DNA of 64,000 nt, from positions 1,054,001 through 1,118,000 of the forward strand of contig CAWJHN010000004.1 of assembly GCA_963842725.1 (NCBI GenBank), given 5' to 3'. This DNA is from UBA10649 sp963842725. GTDB lineage: Bacteria > Actinomycetota > Actinomycetes > S36-B12. Shown here in pieces: positions 24,360 through 33,531 of this stretch. Every line of letters begins with the position of its first letter. Within the stretch, counting starts at the first letter, position 1. Position numbers and translations under genes: made by a program. The notes below the pieces were generated by a model. That model did not search any database. It worked only from the letters and a program-made list of their open reading frames with translations, and was not told where the DNA came from.

Positions 24360-26953
24360 TGCGCATCCATCGACTCGTGTTCGCGGCGATCGGTCCGTTC
24401 GCCGGCGAGCATCGCATCGACTTCGACGACCTCGACGGATCCTCGCTGTTCCTCATCGACGGACCCACGGGCGCGGGCAAGTCGACGATCATCGATGCCA
24501 TCGTCTTCGCACTCTACGGTGACGTGGCCGGTCGTGGATCGGACCGGCAGCGACTGCGCTCGGGGTTCGCCGCCCCCGACGTGGAGTCCTTCGTCGAGCT
24601 CGACTTCAGCACCACGGCCGGTCGGTTCCTGGTGCGACGCACGCCCGACTACGAGCGCCGAAAGCTGCGAGGGCAGGGACTGACGCCCGTGGCCTCGACG
24701 GTGCATGCCTCTCGGTCGATCGGGGACCAGGGCTGGGAGCCGGTCTCGGGCCGGAAGGGGGAGGCGGATGCCGAGATCCAGCGGTGGGTGGGCCTGACCC
24801 GTCCGCAGTTCCTGCAGACCGTCGTGCTGCCGCAGGGCGAGTTCGCGAACTTCCTGGCCGCCGAGAGCAGGGACCGGCTGGTGGTGCTCGAGCGCATCTT
24901 CGCCACCGAGGTCTACTCCCGGGTCGAGAAGTCCCTCGAGGATCAGCGGCATGCGGCCGACGGTCTCCGCGAGGCTGCGGCCAAGCAGGTCCGCGACGCC
25001 GCCCGAGACGTGTACGCGCGGTTGCCCGACGACGACGAGGAACGGCCCGAGGCCGGCGAGATCGAGGACCTCGATGCCGACGCGTTGCAGGCGCGACTGG
25101 TCGGCCTCGAGGCCGCCGTCGCTGCCCGCGTCGCGGCCCATGCGGCCGGCTCGGAGGAGCAGTCCGCCCTGCTGCTCGCGGTGCAGGAGCGCCTCGACGC
25201 GGTCCGGCGTCGACTGTCTGCCACCGAGCGCGTCCGGCAGGCCGACACCCGGCTGGCGGTCGCCCGTGCCGCCGACGCGACGGCGCGCCGATCGGTGGCC
25301 GATCGCGAGGCCGTCGTGGCGGCGATCGGAGCCGACCTTGCCGACCTGCCGGCGGCGTTGTCGGCGGTCGACCGTGCCTTGGGCAGGCTCGAGCAGGCAG
25401 CGTCGCTCGAAGCCCGCCTCGTGCGTGACGCCGTGGAGGCCGGAAGACTCCAGAAGTCGATCGATGACGCCGACGCCGAGCTGGCCAGGATCGCGGTCGA
25501 ACGCGAACAGGACCTGCCCCGTGAGCTGCTCGCCCTCAGCGCGGCGCTGGCCCGCTGCATCGAGAGCGCACATGAGGCCTCGGACGAGGCCGCCGATCGC
25601 GAGCGCGAGGTCGTGCAGGCGCGCCTCGACGGCATGGCTGCCGAGCTGGCGACCGCGCTCGTCGACGGGGAGCCCTGCGCGGTATGCGGGGCCGTGGAGC
25701 ACCCCCAGCCCGCACAGCAGTCGGGTAGACCCGTCACTGCCCGCGACCTCGAGGTCGCCGCGTCGGCACGCGCTGCCGCGCTGGACGCCGCCCATGAGCT
25801 CGTCAGTCAGCGCGCCCGGCTTCGGGCTGTCGGAGACGTGGGTGTCGATGAGGCCGCGAGTGCCGACGGGCCGGTCGACCTGGCTCCCGAGCAGGTCGCC
25901 GGGGCGATCACCGGATTCCAGGAGCGGGTCGCGAGCCTTCAGCGGCGGGCCGCCGACCGTGCGGTCACGCGGGCGGCCGCCGAGTCCACGCTGCTGGCAC
26001 TGACCGTCGAGATGGCCGACCGACGCGATCGCGTGCATGCGGCCCTCGCCGGCCACGCGACCGTGGCTGATCGGGTCGCCGAGCTCTCGGGCCTACGAGC
26101 CGAGCTTGACCAGGCGATCGCCGCCGCTGCCGAGGCGTCGGCCGCGGCGCTCGCCCTTGCAGAGGCCCAGCGAGAGCTCGACGCGGTGGTCGACGCGCGT
26201 CCGGACGCATTGGACGAAGCAGCCGCGGAGGCCGTCGAGGCACGGCTCGACACCGAACGCGCCGCACTCGCCGTCGCGGCGCAGGCGGCCGCGACCCGGT
26301 GGACCGAGTCGGCTGCGCTCCTGGTCGACCTCCGCGCGCGGATCGTGGCGGTGGTGCGCGCTCGGGCGCAGCGCGACGAGGTGCACGCGAGCACCGCGGA
26401 CGTCATCGCCCTGGCGAACCTCGTGCGGGGCGGCGAGGGCAACGCTCTCGCGCAGCCGCTCAGCGCGTACGTCGTCCAGACGATGTTCGACGAGGTACTC
26501 GACGTCGCGAACCAGCGGTTGTCGTCGATGCTCGACGGCCGCTTCGAGCTGAGGTCGACCGAGGCTCGGACGACCCGGATCCGGACCGGCCTCGGACTGG
26601 GCCTGGAGGTCCGCGACCTGCGCACGGAGTCGAACCGCAAGACGTCGACGCTCTCCGGCGGAGAGACGTTCTGCGCGTCTCTCGCACTCGCCCTCGGCCT
26701 CGCCGACATCGTGCGGGCGCACGCCGGCGGCGTCGACATCGGAATGCTGTTCATCGATGAGGGCTTCGGCTCACTCGATGCCGACCGGCTCGACGACGTG
26801 ATGGCCGAACTCGGGCGCCTGCAGGCGGGCGGTCGTACTGTCGGAGTGATCAGCCACGTGACCGAGATGAAGCGCACCATCAACGAGCGCATCGACGTTC
26901 GCCCGGGCGGCGAGGCGGGCGGTAGCACGCTGTCGGTGTCCTGGAGCGACTGA
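24359..26953 (+). CDS. sbcC: Exonuclease subunit SbcC (Rad50 family)
   Basis: An 864-residue SMC-like ATPase. Walker A is LIDGPTGAGKSTIIDAIVFA near residue 40; two long coiled-coil arms flank a zinc hook CAVC near residue 440; the C-terminal lobe has the signature TLSGGETFCASLALALGLAD and Walker B GMLFIDEGFGSLD. It is shorter than the E. coli protein (~1050), with shorter arms, which is common in actinobacteria. It couples ATP-driven conformational change to the SbcD nuclease. Confidence 0.95.
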   Translation: MRIHRLVFAAIGPFAGEHRIDFDDLDGSSLFLIDGPTGAGKSTIIDAIVFALYGDVAGRGSDRQRLRSGFAAPDVESFVELDFSTTAGRFLVRRTPDYERRKLRGQGLTPVASTVHASRSIGDQGWEPVSGRKGEADAEIQRWVGLTRPQFLQTVVLPQGEFANFLAAESRDRLVVLERIFATEVYSRVEKSLEDQRHAADGLREAAAKQVRDAARDVYARLPDDDEERPEAGEIEDLDADALQARLVGLEAAVAARVAAHAAGSEEQSALLLAVQERLDAVRRRLSATERVRQADTRLAVARAADATARRSVADREAVVAAIGADLADLPAALSAVDRALGRLEQAASLEARLVRDAVEAGRLQKSIDDADAELARIAVEREQDLPRELLALSAALARCIESAHEASDEAADREREVVQARLDGMAAELATALVDGEPCAVCGAVEHPQPAQQSGRPVTARDLEVAASARAAALDAAHELVSQRARLRAVGDVGVDEAASADGPVDLAPEQVAGAITGFQERVASLQRRAADRAVTRAAAESTLLALTVEMADRRDRVHAALAGHATVADRVAELSGLRAELDQAIAAAAEASAAALALAEAQRELDAVVDARPDALDEAAAEAVEARLDTERAALAVAAQAAATRWTESAALLVDLRARIVAVVRARAQRDEVHASTADVIALANLVRGGEGNALAQPLSAYVVQTMFDEVLDVANQRLSSMLDGRFELRSTEARTTRIRTGLGLGLEVRDLRTESNRKTSTLSGGETFCASLALALGLADIVRAHAGGVDIGMLFIDEGFGSLDADRLDDVMAELGRLQAGGRTVGVISHVTEMKRTINERIDVRPGGEAGGSTLSVSWSD

Positions 26954-27000
26954 GGACGATGGTCGTTGGCGGCAGTTCGCTGCGAGCGGAGAATGCGCGC

Positions 27001-27810
27001 ATGACCCCCTTCGAGACCGCCACCGACGTGCGACCCGCCGGGGAGCGCAGCTTCCACTGGGACGTCCCCGACGGGTGGCAGCAGGGACGCGGAGCATGGG
27101 GCGGCCTCGTGATCGCCGCGCTCGTCCGGGCGATCGAGGCGGCCGAGACGGATCCCGGGCGCAGCGTGCGGACCGTGAGCGCGCAGCTCGTGGCGCCGGC
27201 CCTCGTCGGCCCGCACCTGATCGAGGTCTATGAGGCCCGCCGAGGGTCGGGAATCACCACGTGGCGTGCAGATCTCCTTGATGACCAGCTGCGGCAGGTG
27301 GGCTCGATGAGCGCCATCCTCGGGTCCCCTCGGACGTTCACGGACGGCTTCGACGTCGCGTCGATGGGCACGAGTGCGGCCCCCGAGGCGCCGCCCGCCG
27401 CGAGCATCCCCGTCCTCCCCCTACCCCCGCCACTGGGCCCGGTCTTCGCCGCTCATCTGCTGGCCCGACCGATCTCCGGCATCCCGACCATGGGTGCCTC
27501 GGCTCGCACGGCGGGCTGGGTGCGGCTGGCCGAGCCACCCCCCTCGACCGCCGCTTCGCTGCTCGCGCTCGTCGACGCGTGGTGGCCCGCGGCCCTCCCG
27601 GCCCTGACGGTGATGCGACCCATCGCGACTGTGAGCTTCGCGGCCAGCCTCCTCGTCGACCCACGAACAGTGCGGGCGGACGAGCCGCTGCTGCATCACG
27701 GCTGGGTTTCGGCGGCGGCCCAGGGGTTCGCCAGCGAGCATCGCCAGCTCTGGACGGCGGACGGCCGGCTGGCCGTCGACAACCTCCAGTCCATCGTCGT
27801 CATCGCCTGA
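27001..27810 (+). CDS. Acyl-CoA thioesterase family protein (double hotdog)
   Basis: A 269-residue protein with two hotdog folds (TesB-like/4HBT_3). The N-terminal hotdog shows WQQGRGAWGGLVIAALVRAI, the central helix of the fold, and the second shows VRLAEPPPSTAASLLALVDA. Members hydrolyse acyl-CoA thioesters; the chain-length is unknown. The ATG at 27001 is preferred since GAGAAT lies six bases before it. Gap to sbcC is 47 nt. Confidence 0.78.
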   Translation: MTPFETATDVRPAGERSFHWDVPDGWQQGRGAWGGLVIAALVRAIEAAETDPGRSVRTVSAQLVAPALVGPHLIEVYEARRGSGITTWRADLLDDQLRQVGSMSAILGSPRTFTDGFDVASMGTSAAPEAPPAASIPVLPLPPPLGPVFAAHLLARPISGIPTMGASARTAGWVRLAEPPPSTAASLLALVDAWWPAALPALTVMRPIATVSFAASLLVDPRTVRADEPLLHHGWVSAAAQGFASEHRQLWTADGRLAVDNLQSIVVIA

Positions 27811-27878
27811 CGCGACTCGACCCATCGGGGCGACCTCGAACGACCGCATGCCCCGAAGGCGCATGACAGGATGACGCC

Positions 27879-29756
27879 ATGAGCACTGGTGACGTCGTGG
27901 GGGATTCGTCGGGCGTGCGGCTTTCCGATCGCCTGCTCGGCACCCTCGGCCCGGACCGTTCGCTGACGGAGCGCGTGGCGCTCTTCGCCGCGGCCGCATC
28001 CGTGGGGCCAACGTTCGAGCCTGGGCTGCAGCCCCGCCGTACCGTCGATCAGGCCATCGCCACGGGAGTCATCTCGGCCGCGACCCTGTCGGCCGTGACC
28101 GTGGCCCAGAGTGCCATCGAGTCGGTGGGTCGGATCATGACGGGCGGTCGCACGGACGCGGCGTCCGCGTCCGCGCGTCTGGCGTTCACCGTCGGCAGCA
28201 ACGTCCTCATCGGGGCGGTGGCGGAGGGCCTGGCGCGATCCCTGCCGCCGCGCGAGGACGAGAAGATGCGTCGCGGGCTGCTCCGGGTCGCCGCGAACCG
28301 CACCGCGCGGGTGGCCGCGATCAGTGCGGGACTCTCGGCCGTCATCGGCAGCAGCGACCTGGCCGTGCAGGCCAACGCGAACCGCAGGTGGATGACCCGC
28401 ATCCCGCTCGCGCTGCCGGCCGGGATAGCCGTCTCCGCGTGGCACATCAACCGGACCCACCGGCACGCCGCAGAGGCCGGCGACGAGACGATCGCCAATG
28501 TCTCCATCGCGACCTCCGTCGGGATCGCCACGGGGGTCGGCGCCGGCGTGATCGGGCTGCAGGCCGTGGAGCGGCTCATCGCGGCCGGCGTCTCGACGGT
28601 GGTCTCCAGGGCTGCGCCGAACTACGACGTCGTCTCGAACCCGATCGGTCACGCCGTGGCGCTCACCCTGCTGGGGGGCGGCCTCTACGCGGGCTACGAG
28701 TACGCCGTGCGACGAGTCGAACAGGGCGGGGCCGCGGTCGAACCCGCCTACCAACTGCCCCCGACCTCGTCGATGGTGTCCGGCGGACCGGGCAGCGGCG
28801 TGCCGTTCGACTCCCTCTCCCGCGAGGGCCGCCGGTTCGTCAACATGGTCCTGACGCGTGACGAGATCGAGCAGGTCATGGGTGCGCCGGCGGTTGCGGA
28901 CCCCGTCCGGGTCTTCGTCGGCCTCGACACCGCGCCCGAGGTGGAGGACCGCGTCGACATGGTGATGGACGAGCTGGTGCGCACGGGGGCGTTCCAGCGG
29001 GACGTGCTGTGCTTCGCCTCGCCCACCGGTTCCGGGTATATCAACTACGTGCTGGCCGAGGCCCTGGAGTACATGACGCGCGGCAGCAGCGCGATCGTGA
29101 CGATGCAGTACTCGCTGCTCCCCTCGCCGATGTCCTTGACGCGGACCGGGCTGGCCGTGGAGCAGAACCGGGACCTCATGCACGCGATCACCGGGTACCT
29201 GCGCGGCATGGACCCTGCCGCCCGGCCGAGATTCGTGCTCTTCGGCGAGAGCCTCGGCGCGCTGACGATGCAGGATGTCTGGCGGCACCGGACCGTGGAG
29301 GCGATCGATCGCGACTTCGTCCATTCGTCCATCTACCTCGGGACGCCGTCGGCCACCGAGTTCGCCAAGTCGTGGCGTCTGAACCCGCAGAAGGTGGACC
29401 CCAACGGCCAGATCGCCGAGGTGGACAACTTCGGCCAGTACCTGGACCTCCCCGAGGAGCACCGGTCCCGGGTCCGGCACGTGCTGATCAGCCACTACGA
29501 CGACCCGATCCCGAAGTTCGGCACGAATATCCTGCTGCGACAGCCCTGGTGGCTGGGGCCGGCGGACCAGCGCCCGCCGGGACTGCCGAGGTCGACCCGA
29601 TGGCGGCCGGGCACGACGTTCGTCCTGACCGGTGTCGACATGGTCAACGCGATGGACGTCATCCCCGGGACGTTCGGGCGACGCGGGCACGACTACCGCG
29701 AGGACATCGCCCGCTTCGTGTTCGGTCACGTACGATCTGCCCGTCTCGGCCGATGA
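27879..29756 (+). CDS. Integral-membrane alpha/beta-hydrolase (Abhydrolase_9), likely frameshifted at the 3' end
   Basis: A 625-residue protein of the actinobacterial Abhydrolase_9 family: an N-terminal membrane part with hydrophobic segments (about 35-60, 95-125, 165-185 and 265-280) and a C-terminal hydrolase with the nucleophile motif FVLFGESLGALTMQDV near residue 455 and HSSIYLGTPSATEF. Substrates are unknown; a lipid or cell-envelope ester is a guess. The frame ends abruptly after ARFVFGH, while the +1 frame directly continues as YDLPVSADELLSIERALRSR to 29991, which looks like the missing C-terminus. CAGGAT six bases before the ATG is the likely -10. Confidence 0.8.
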   Translation: MSTGDVVGDSSGVRLSDRLLGTLGPDRSLTERVALFAAAASVGPTFEPGLQPRRTVDQAIATGVISAATLSAVTVAQSAIESVGRIMTGGRTDAASASARLAFTVGSNVLIGAVAEGLARSLPPREDEKMRRGLLRVAANRTARVAAISAGLSAVIGSSDLAVQANANRRWMTRIPLALPAGIAVSAWHINRTHRHAAEAGDETIANVSIATSVGIATGVGAGVIGLQAVERLIAAGVSTVVSRAAPNYDVVSNPIGHAVALTLLGGGLYAGYEYAVRRVEQGGAAVEPAYQLPPTSSMVSGGPGSGVPFDSLSREGRRFVNMVLTRDEIEQVMGAPAVADPVRVFVGLDTAPEVEDRVDMVMDELVRTGAFQRDVLCFASPTGSGYINYVLAEALEYMTRGSSAIVTMQYSLLPSPMSLTRTGLAVEQNRDLMHAITGYLRGMDPAARPRFVLFGESLGALTMQDVWRHRTVEAIDRDFVHSSIYLGTPSATEFAKSWRLNPQKVDPNGQIAEVDNFGQYLDLPEEHRSRVRHVLISHYDDPIPKFGTNILLRQPWWLGPADQRPPGLPRSTRWRPGTTFVLTGVDMVNAMDVIPGTFGRRGHDYREDIARFVFGHVRSARLGR

Positions 29757-29991
29757 GCTGCTGTCCATCGAGCGCGCCCTTCGGTCGCGCGAACTGGAGT
29801 GGGCGCAGGCGCGGGTCGTCTCCGAGCAGGTGGCACGGGCGCGCGAGGCCCTCATGCGCGAGTTCAAGGCATGGGGCGTCAGCAGCGGCAGCGACAGCCA
29901 GGCCGACGCCGTGCTCCGGCAGGTCTTCGCGTCGCAGCCTCTTGACACCCGGCAGGGCGCCGCGTCGCTACAGCACGATGGTCCGGGCTGA
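29757..29991 (+). other. Coding-like C-terminal segment without its own start
   Basis: This stretch is open and strongly codon-biased in the frame one base off from the preceding hydrolase and encodes a helical tail (LSIERALRSRELEWAQARVV). The only in-frame start upstream is a GTG at 29632 deep inside the hydrolase gene. The simplest reading is that it is the displaced end of that gene. It overlaps the 3' end of the converging transglycosylase gene by 24 nt. Confidence 0.55.
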
Positions 29992-30561
29992 CTCCAGGAT
30001 CTTGGCCACATAGCCCTCGGTCTCCGGGTAGGGCGGCACGCCGTCGTACTTCAGGACCGAGCCGAAGCCCGCGTTGTAGGCGGCCAGCAGGTTCTCGAGC
30101 CGGTCGCCCGCTGCTTCCCGAACGAGCCTGCGGTTGAGGCAGTTGAGCTCGGCGGCCGAGTGGATCGCGTCGACCGGGTCCCACACGTCGACGATGCCGT
30201 CCTTGCTGCCGTCGATCCCGTACTGCTCCCAGACGGCCGGCATGAACTGGGCGATGCCCTGTGCGCCGGCCGGCGAGACGGCTGCGGGGTCCCAGCCGCT
30301 CTCGGCGGCGATCTGCGCCGCCAGGATCTCGACGGGCACGGCATCGCACCGCTTGGCGGCCTTCTTGATGACGGCCCGGTACTGCTCGGGGACCACGACC
30401 GGACCCCCGAGATAGCCCTTGTCCCGGACGCTTCCCACTGCCAGCCAGGCGCCGATCGAGACGACGGCCAGCAGCACGATCGCGAGGCCCGCGGCGACGA
30501 GCGCGCGTCGACGCCGCGTCCTTCGGGCAGGCGGACGCGCTCGGGTGATCGCGTCGCTCAT
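29968..30561 (-). CDS. Lytic transglycosylase (SLT domain)
   Basis: A 197-residue protein with an N-terminal signal anchor (about residues 20-45, preceded by ARRTRRRRAL) and one SLT domain: ILAAQIAAESGWDP with the catalytic Glu, then SPAGAQGIAQFMPAVW and NLLAAYNAGFGSV. It cleaves the glycan strand of peptidoglycan to form 1,6-anhydro ends, working at the outer face of the membrane. TACCGT six bases before the ATG indicates a leaderless start. Confidence 0.9.
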   Translation of the reverse strand: MSDAITRARPPARRTRRRRALVAAGLAIVLLAVVSIGAWLAVGSVRDKGYLGGPVVVPEQYRAVIKKAAKRCDAVPVEILAAQIAAESGWDPAAVSPAGAQGIAQFMPAVWEQYGIDGSKDGIVDVWDPVDAIHSAAELNCLNRRLVREAAGDRLENLLAAYNAGFGSVLKYDGVPPYPETEGYVAKILESARTIVL

Positions 30562-30567
30562 GGGATC

Positions 30568-30573
30568 ACGGTA
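30568..30573 (-). promoter_or_regulatory. -10 box TACCGT of the transglycosylase gene
   Basis: On the minus strand TACCGT is followed by six bases and the ATG. Confidence 0.5.
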
Positions 30574-30614
30574 ACCCGACGACGCTGGTGTTTGTCCAAC
30601 CCGGCGCGCCCGCG

Positions 30615-30620
30615 TAGCGT
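30615..30620 (+). promoter_or_regulatory. -10 box TAGCGT of the GTPase gene
   Basis: TAGCGT, six bases, GTG at 30627; this decides between two in-frame GTG codons (30621 and 30627). Confidence 0.45.
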
Positions 30621-30626
30621 GTGGAC

Positions 30627-31826
30627 GTGACCATCGAGCCCGGCGCCGTCGCGGGGCGACCGGTTCCCGGGCCGGTGCCGGACCTCACGAAGGTCCAGGT
30701 TGAGGGCATGTTCGAGCAGAAGCTCGCCGAGGCGTTCGCGCAGCTCGGGTGCTTCAACCTGGCGGTGTTCGGAAAGACCGGCGTGGGCAAGTCGACCCTC
30801 GTCAATGCCATCTTCGGGCGAGACGTGGCAGCCACCGGTGTCGGCAGCCCGGTCACCAAGGGCCTGGTCTACTACCGCCACCCGGACGGCTTCCTCGGCC
30901 TGTACGACTCCGAGGGCTTCGAGACCGGCACAGCAGGCGATGCCATCGTCAACGGCCTGCGACGCCTGGTGGCGGACTATCGAGCCGGTGCGGTGGATCG
31001 TCAGATCCATGCGGCCTGGTACCTCGTCCGCTGGTCGGATCGGCGGTTCGAGGGGGCGCAGGAGCAGTTCGTGCGCGAGCTCGCCGGCCTCGGCCTGCCG
31101 GTGATCCTGGTGATGACGCAGGTGCCGACGCGCGATGGCCTGGTGCACCCGGACGCCCGCGAGTTCGCCGACTACATCGAGGCGCTCGACCTGCCGATCC
31201 GCCCCGACGCCCGGGTGGTCCTCACGAACGCACTGGTCGACCCCTTCACGGACAGCCCGGTGTTCGGGCTCCAGGCCCTGCTCGACGACACCTACGCCGT
31301 CGTACCGAGTGTTGTCGAGGCAGCGCTGACCGCTGCTCAGATGCTCGACATGGGACGCAAAAAAAAAGCCGTGGCGTCGATCATCAACCAGGCGGTGGTC
31401 GTCGCCGCTGGCGTAGGCGCCACCCCGATCCCCTTCGCTGACGCCGCGATCCTGGTGCCCAACCAGGTGACGATGATCGCCCGCATCACCGCTGCCTACG
31501 GCCTGCCGCCCAACCGCTCCAAGTCCCTCGCGGTGGCCGGGGCCGTGATCCTCACCGGCGGCGCCACGATGGCCGGCAGGTATGCGGTCACCAGCCTGCT
31601 GAAGTTCGTGCCCGGCGGTGTCATCGCGGGCTCGGCCATCTCGGCCACCGTGGCCGGTGCGCTGACGAAGACCGTCGGGCATGCGTGGGCTCGCGTGTGC
31701 GAGCACGCCCTCACCCTCAGCCCCGAGAGTCGCGAGCAGTTCCTGGACTCGCCACAGGTGACCGAGCGCTTCCTGGCCTACCTCAAGGAGGCCAAGGGGC
31801 GTGGGGCGGCCGCGGGGCCGGCCTGA
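30627..31826 (+). CDS. GTPase with DUF697-like membrane domain
   Basis: A 399-residue protein: an Era/HSR1-type GTPase (G1 VFGKTGVGKSTLVNAIFG, G3 LYDSEGFETG in place of DxxG, G4 region VILVMTQVPTRD) followed by a hydrophobic C-terminal half of the DUF697 kind (VVVAAGVGATPIPFADAAIL, SLAVAGAVILTGGATM, VPGGVIAGSAISATVAG) that probably associates with the membrane. The standard NKxD G4 is degenerate (TQVP). Function unknown. The coding sequence holds a run of nine A (31359-31367), unusual in this GC-rich DNA. Confidence 0.78.
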   Translation: MTIEPGAVAGRPVPGPVPDLTKVQVEGMFEQKLAEAFAQLGCFNLAVFGKTGVGKSTLVNAIFGRDVAATGVGSPVTKGLVYYRHPDGFLGLYDSEGFETGTAGDAIVNGLRRLVADYRAGAVDRQIHAAWYLVRWSDRRFEGAQEQFVRELAGLGLPVILVMTQVPTRDGLVHPDAREFADYIEALDLPIRPDARVVLTNALVDPFTDSPVFGLQALLDDTYAVVPSVVEAALTAAQMLDMGRKKKAVASIINQAVVVAAGVGATPIPFADAAILVPNQVTMIARITAAYGLPPNRSKSLAVAGAVILTGGATMAGRYAVTSLLKFVPGGVIAGSAISATVAGALTKTVGHAWARVCEHALTLSPESREQFLDSPQVTERFLAYLKEAKGRGAAAGPA

Positions 31827-31884
31827 GAGAGTTCCGCTGAGACCGAACGGCGCGGGTGTTAGCGTCGTACCCAAGGGAGGCATC

Positions 31885-32406
31885 ATGAAGAAGGCATTGT
31901 TGGCTGCCGTGGCCGTGGCCGGCGCCGTGGCAGGGGTCGTCATCTGGAAGCGACGCGGCAGCGCCGAGGATGTCGCGACCACCGCGAGCCTGTGGGCTGA
32001 TTCCGTGACGAGTGCGGCCGGCACGGCTGCGAGCAAGGTCTCGGGAGCTGCCTCCGCGGCCGCGGTCGCGGCCGACACCGCGGCCCAGAAGGTGGCCGAC
32101 GCGGCGGCCCAGCTGGGCGCGAGCGCGGCCGACGCTGCCGACGCCACGAGCAAGGCGGCCGAGCAGCTTGCCGCGTCGACGGGCCAGGCGGCGCACGAGA
32201 TGGCCGACGTCGCGGCAGGGGCGGCCGAGGCTGCCGCCAGCGACGCGGCCGCGGCGCCCGAGATCGAGACGGCCCCCGAGGCCGATCCCAAGCCGGCCGG
32301 CCGCCGCAAGCCCAAGGGCGCGGCAGCGGAGGCAGCGGAACCGGCAGGAGACGATGCACCGGTCGAGGTCACGGCGGCCGACACGGCCGCAGCGACGGAC
32401 GCCTGA
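31885..32406 (+). CDS. Ala-rich protein with N-terminal membrane anchor
   Basis: A 173-residue protein: one N-terminal hydrophobic helix (ALLAAVAVAGAVAGVVIW, residues 4-21) in a form reminiscent of the DLW-39 group of small actinobacterial proteins, then a long, low-complexity Ala/Asp/Lys region with repeated A-x-x-A heptads that should form an extended helix (about 35-125), and a Lys/Pro/Ala tail. GGGAGG precedes the ATG by five bases. Function unknown; apolipophorin-like or histone H1-like resemblance is only compositional. Confidence 0.65.
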   Translation: MKKALLAAVAVAGAVAGVVIWKRRGSAEDVATTASLWADSVTSAAGTAASKVSGAASAAAVAADTAAQKVADAAAQLGASAADAADATSKAAEQLAASTGQAAHEMADVAAGAAEAAASDAAAAPEIETAPEADPKPAGRRKPKGAAAEAAEPAGDDAPVEVTAADTAAATDA

Positions 32407-32559
32407 ACCCAGGGGTGCCCGTTCGCCCGGGGCGAACGGCGGAACACCCAGCCGGGTGTCCTCGTTCCCGGTAGTGGGCATGTTCTCCGTATCGGGCATG
32501 TTTCCGGCGGGTACCCGCCGGTTCCGTCCGGGATCGGTTCGTTCGAGTGGAGGTGTCGA

Positions 32560-33495
32560 GTGCGAGCTCCTGACGAGTTGTTCACGCTGCACGCCGACGC
32601 GCCGATCGGGGACCGGCCGATCCTGGTTTACGCCTTCGCGGGCTTCGTGGACGCCGGAGGAGGCGTCCGACTGGCGGCCGAGCACATCCTGGACACCTAT
32701 CCGCACCGCCTGCTCGCGACCTTCGACGCCGACGAACTGCTCGACTACCGGGCCCGCCGTCCCAAGATGTCCTACGTGGTCGATCACTTCGCCGCGGTCG
32801 AGATCCCGCAGATCACGCTGCACGCGGTCACCGACGAGGCGGGGGTCGACTTCCTCCTGTTGACCGGTCCCGAGCCGGACTACCAGTGGATGCGGTTCCT
32901 GGCGGCCGTCGACGTCATCGCCGACCGGTTCAAGGTTCGCCTGGCCGTCGGTCTGTCCGCCATCCCGTGGCCCATCCCGCACACCCGGCCCGTCGGCCTG
33001 ACCGTCCACGGCAGCGAGCCGAGCCTCGTCTCCGGACACGTCTCGGTCATCGGTGAGATCGAGGTGCCCGGGCACGTGGGGGCGATGCTCGAGCTTCACC
33101 TCGGCCAGGAGGGCATCCCTTCCATGGGGCTGACCGCTCAGGTTCCGCACTACCTCGTGCAGTTCGAGTTCCCGCGGGCGGCGACTGCCCTGATCGAGGG
33201 ACTCGCGCGCGCGACGGGGCTGGCCCTGTCCACGAGGGCGCTCGAGCCGGCGTCCCGGCGGGCCGACGCCGAGGTCGCTCAGCAGCTGGAGGGCAACGAG
33301 GAGTTCGCGACGGTCGTGGCGGCCCTCGAGCAGCAGTACGACCAGATGTCGGCCATCACGTCGGGCGCCACGGGAGGCGTCGGCGACATGGCATCGGAGC
33401 CGATGCCATCGGCCGATGAGATCGCCGAGCAGGTCGAGCAGTTCCTGTCCAGCCTCGACGACCCGGGCGACCCGCGCAAGGACACCGGCGCCTGA
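32560..33495 (+). CDS. PAC2 family protein
   Basis: A 311-residue protein of the PAC2 (proteasome assembly chaperone 2) fold: ILVYAFAGFVDAGGGVRLAA at the start, FLLLTGPEPDYQWMRF, GLSAIPWPIPHTRP and MGLTAQVPHYLVQFEFPRAA, ending with an acidic coiled segment (SADEIAEQVEQFL). Widespread in actinobacteria; no defined role. The GTG start follows GGAGGTG by five bases. The 153-nt gap upstream shows no further gene. Confidence 0.85.
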   Translation: MRAPDELFTLHADAPIGDRPILVYAFAGFVDAGGGVRLAAEHILDTYPHRLLATFDADELLDYRARRPKMSYVVDHFAAVEIPQITLHAVTDEAGVDFLLLTGPEPDYQWMRFLAAVDVIADRFKVRLAVGLSAIPWPIPHTRPVGLTVHGSEPSLVSGHVSVIGEIEVPGHVGAMLELHLGQEGIPSMGLTAQVPHYLVQFEFPRAATALIEGLARATGLALSTRALEPASRRADAEVAQQLEGNEEFATVVAALEQQYDQMSAITSGATGGVGDMASEPMPSADEIAEQVEQFLSSLDDPGDPRKDTGA

Positions 33496-33531
33496 GCGCT
33501 GGCGGTCGGTCGACGGCGACGGACGGAATGC

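Noticed and set aside
29632..29991. Independent gene starting at GTG 29632
   Set aside because: It would overlap the hydrolase gene by 125 nt out of frame with a non-protein-like N-terminus; a displaced C-terminus of the hydrolase explains the coding signal better.
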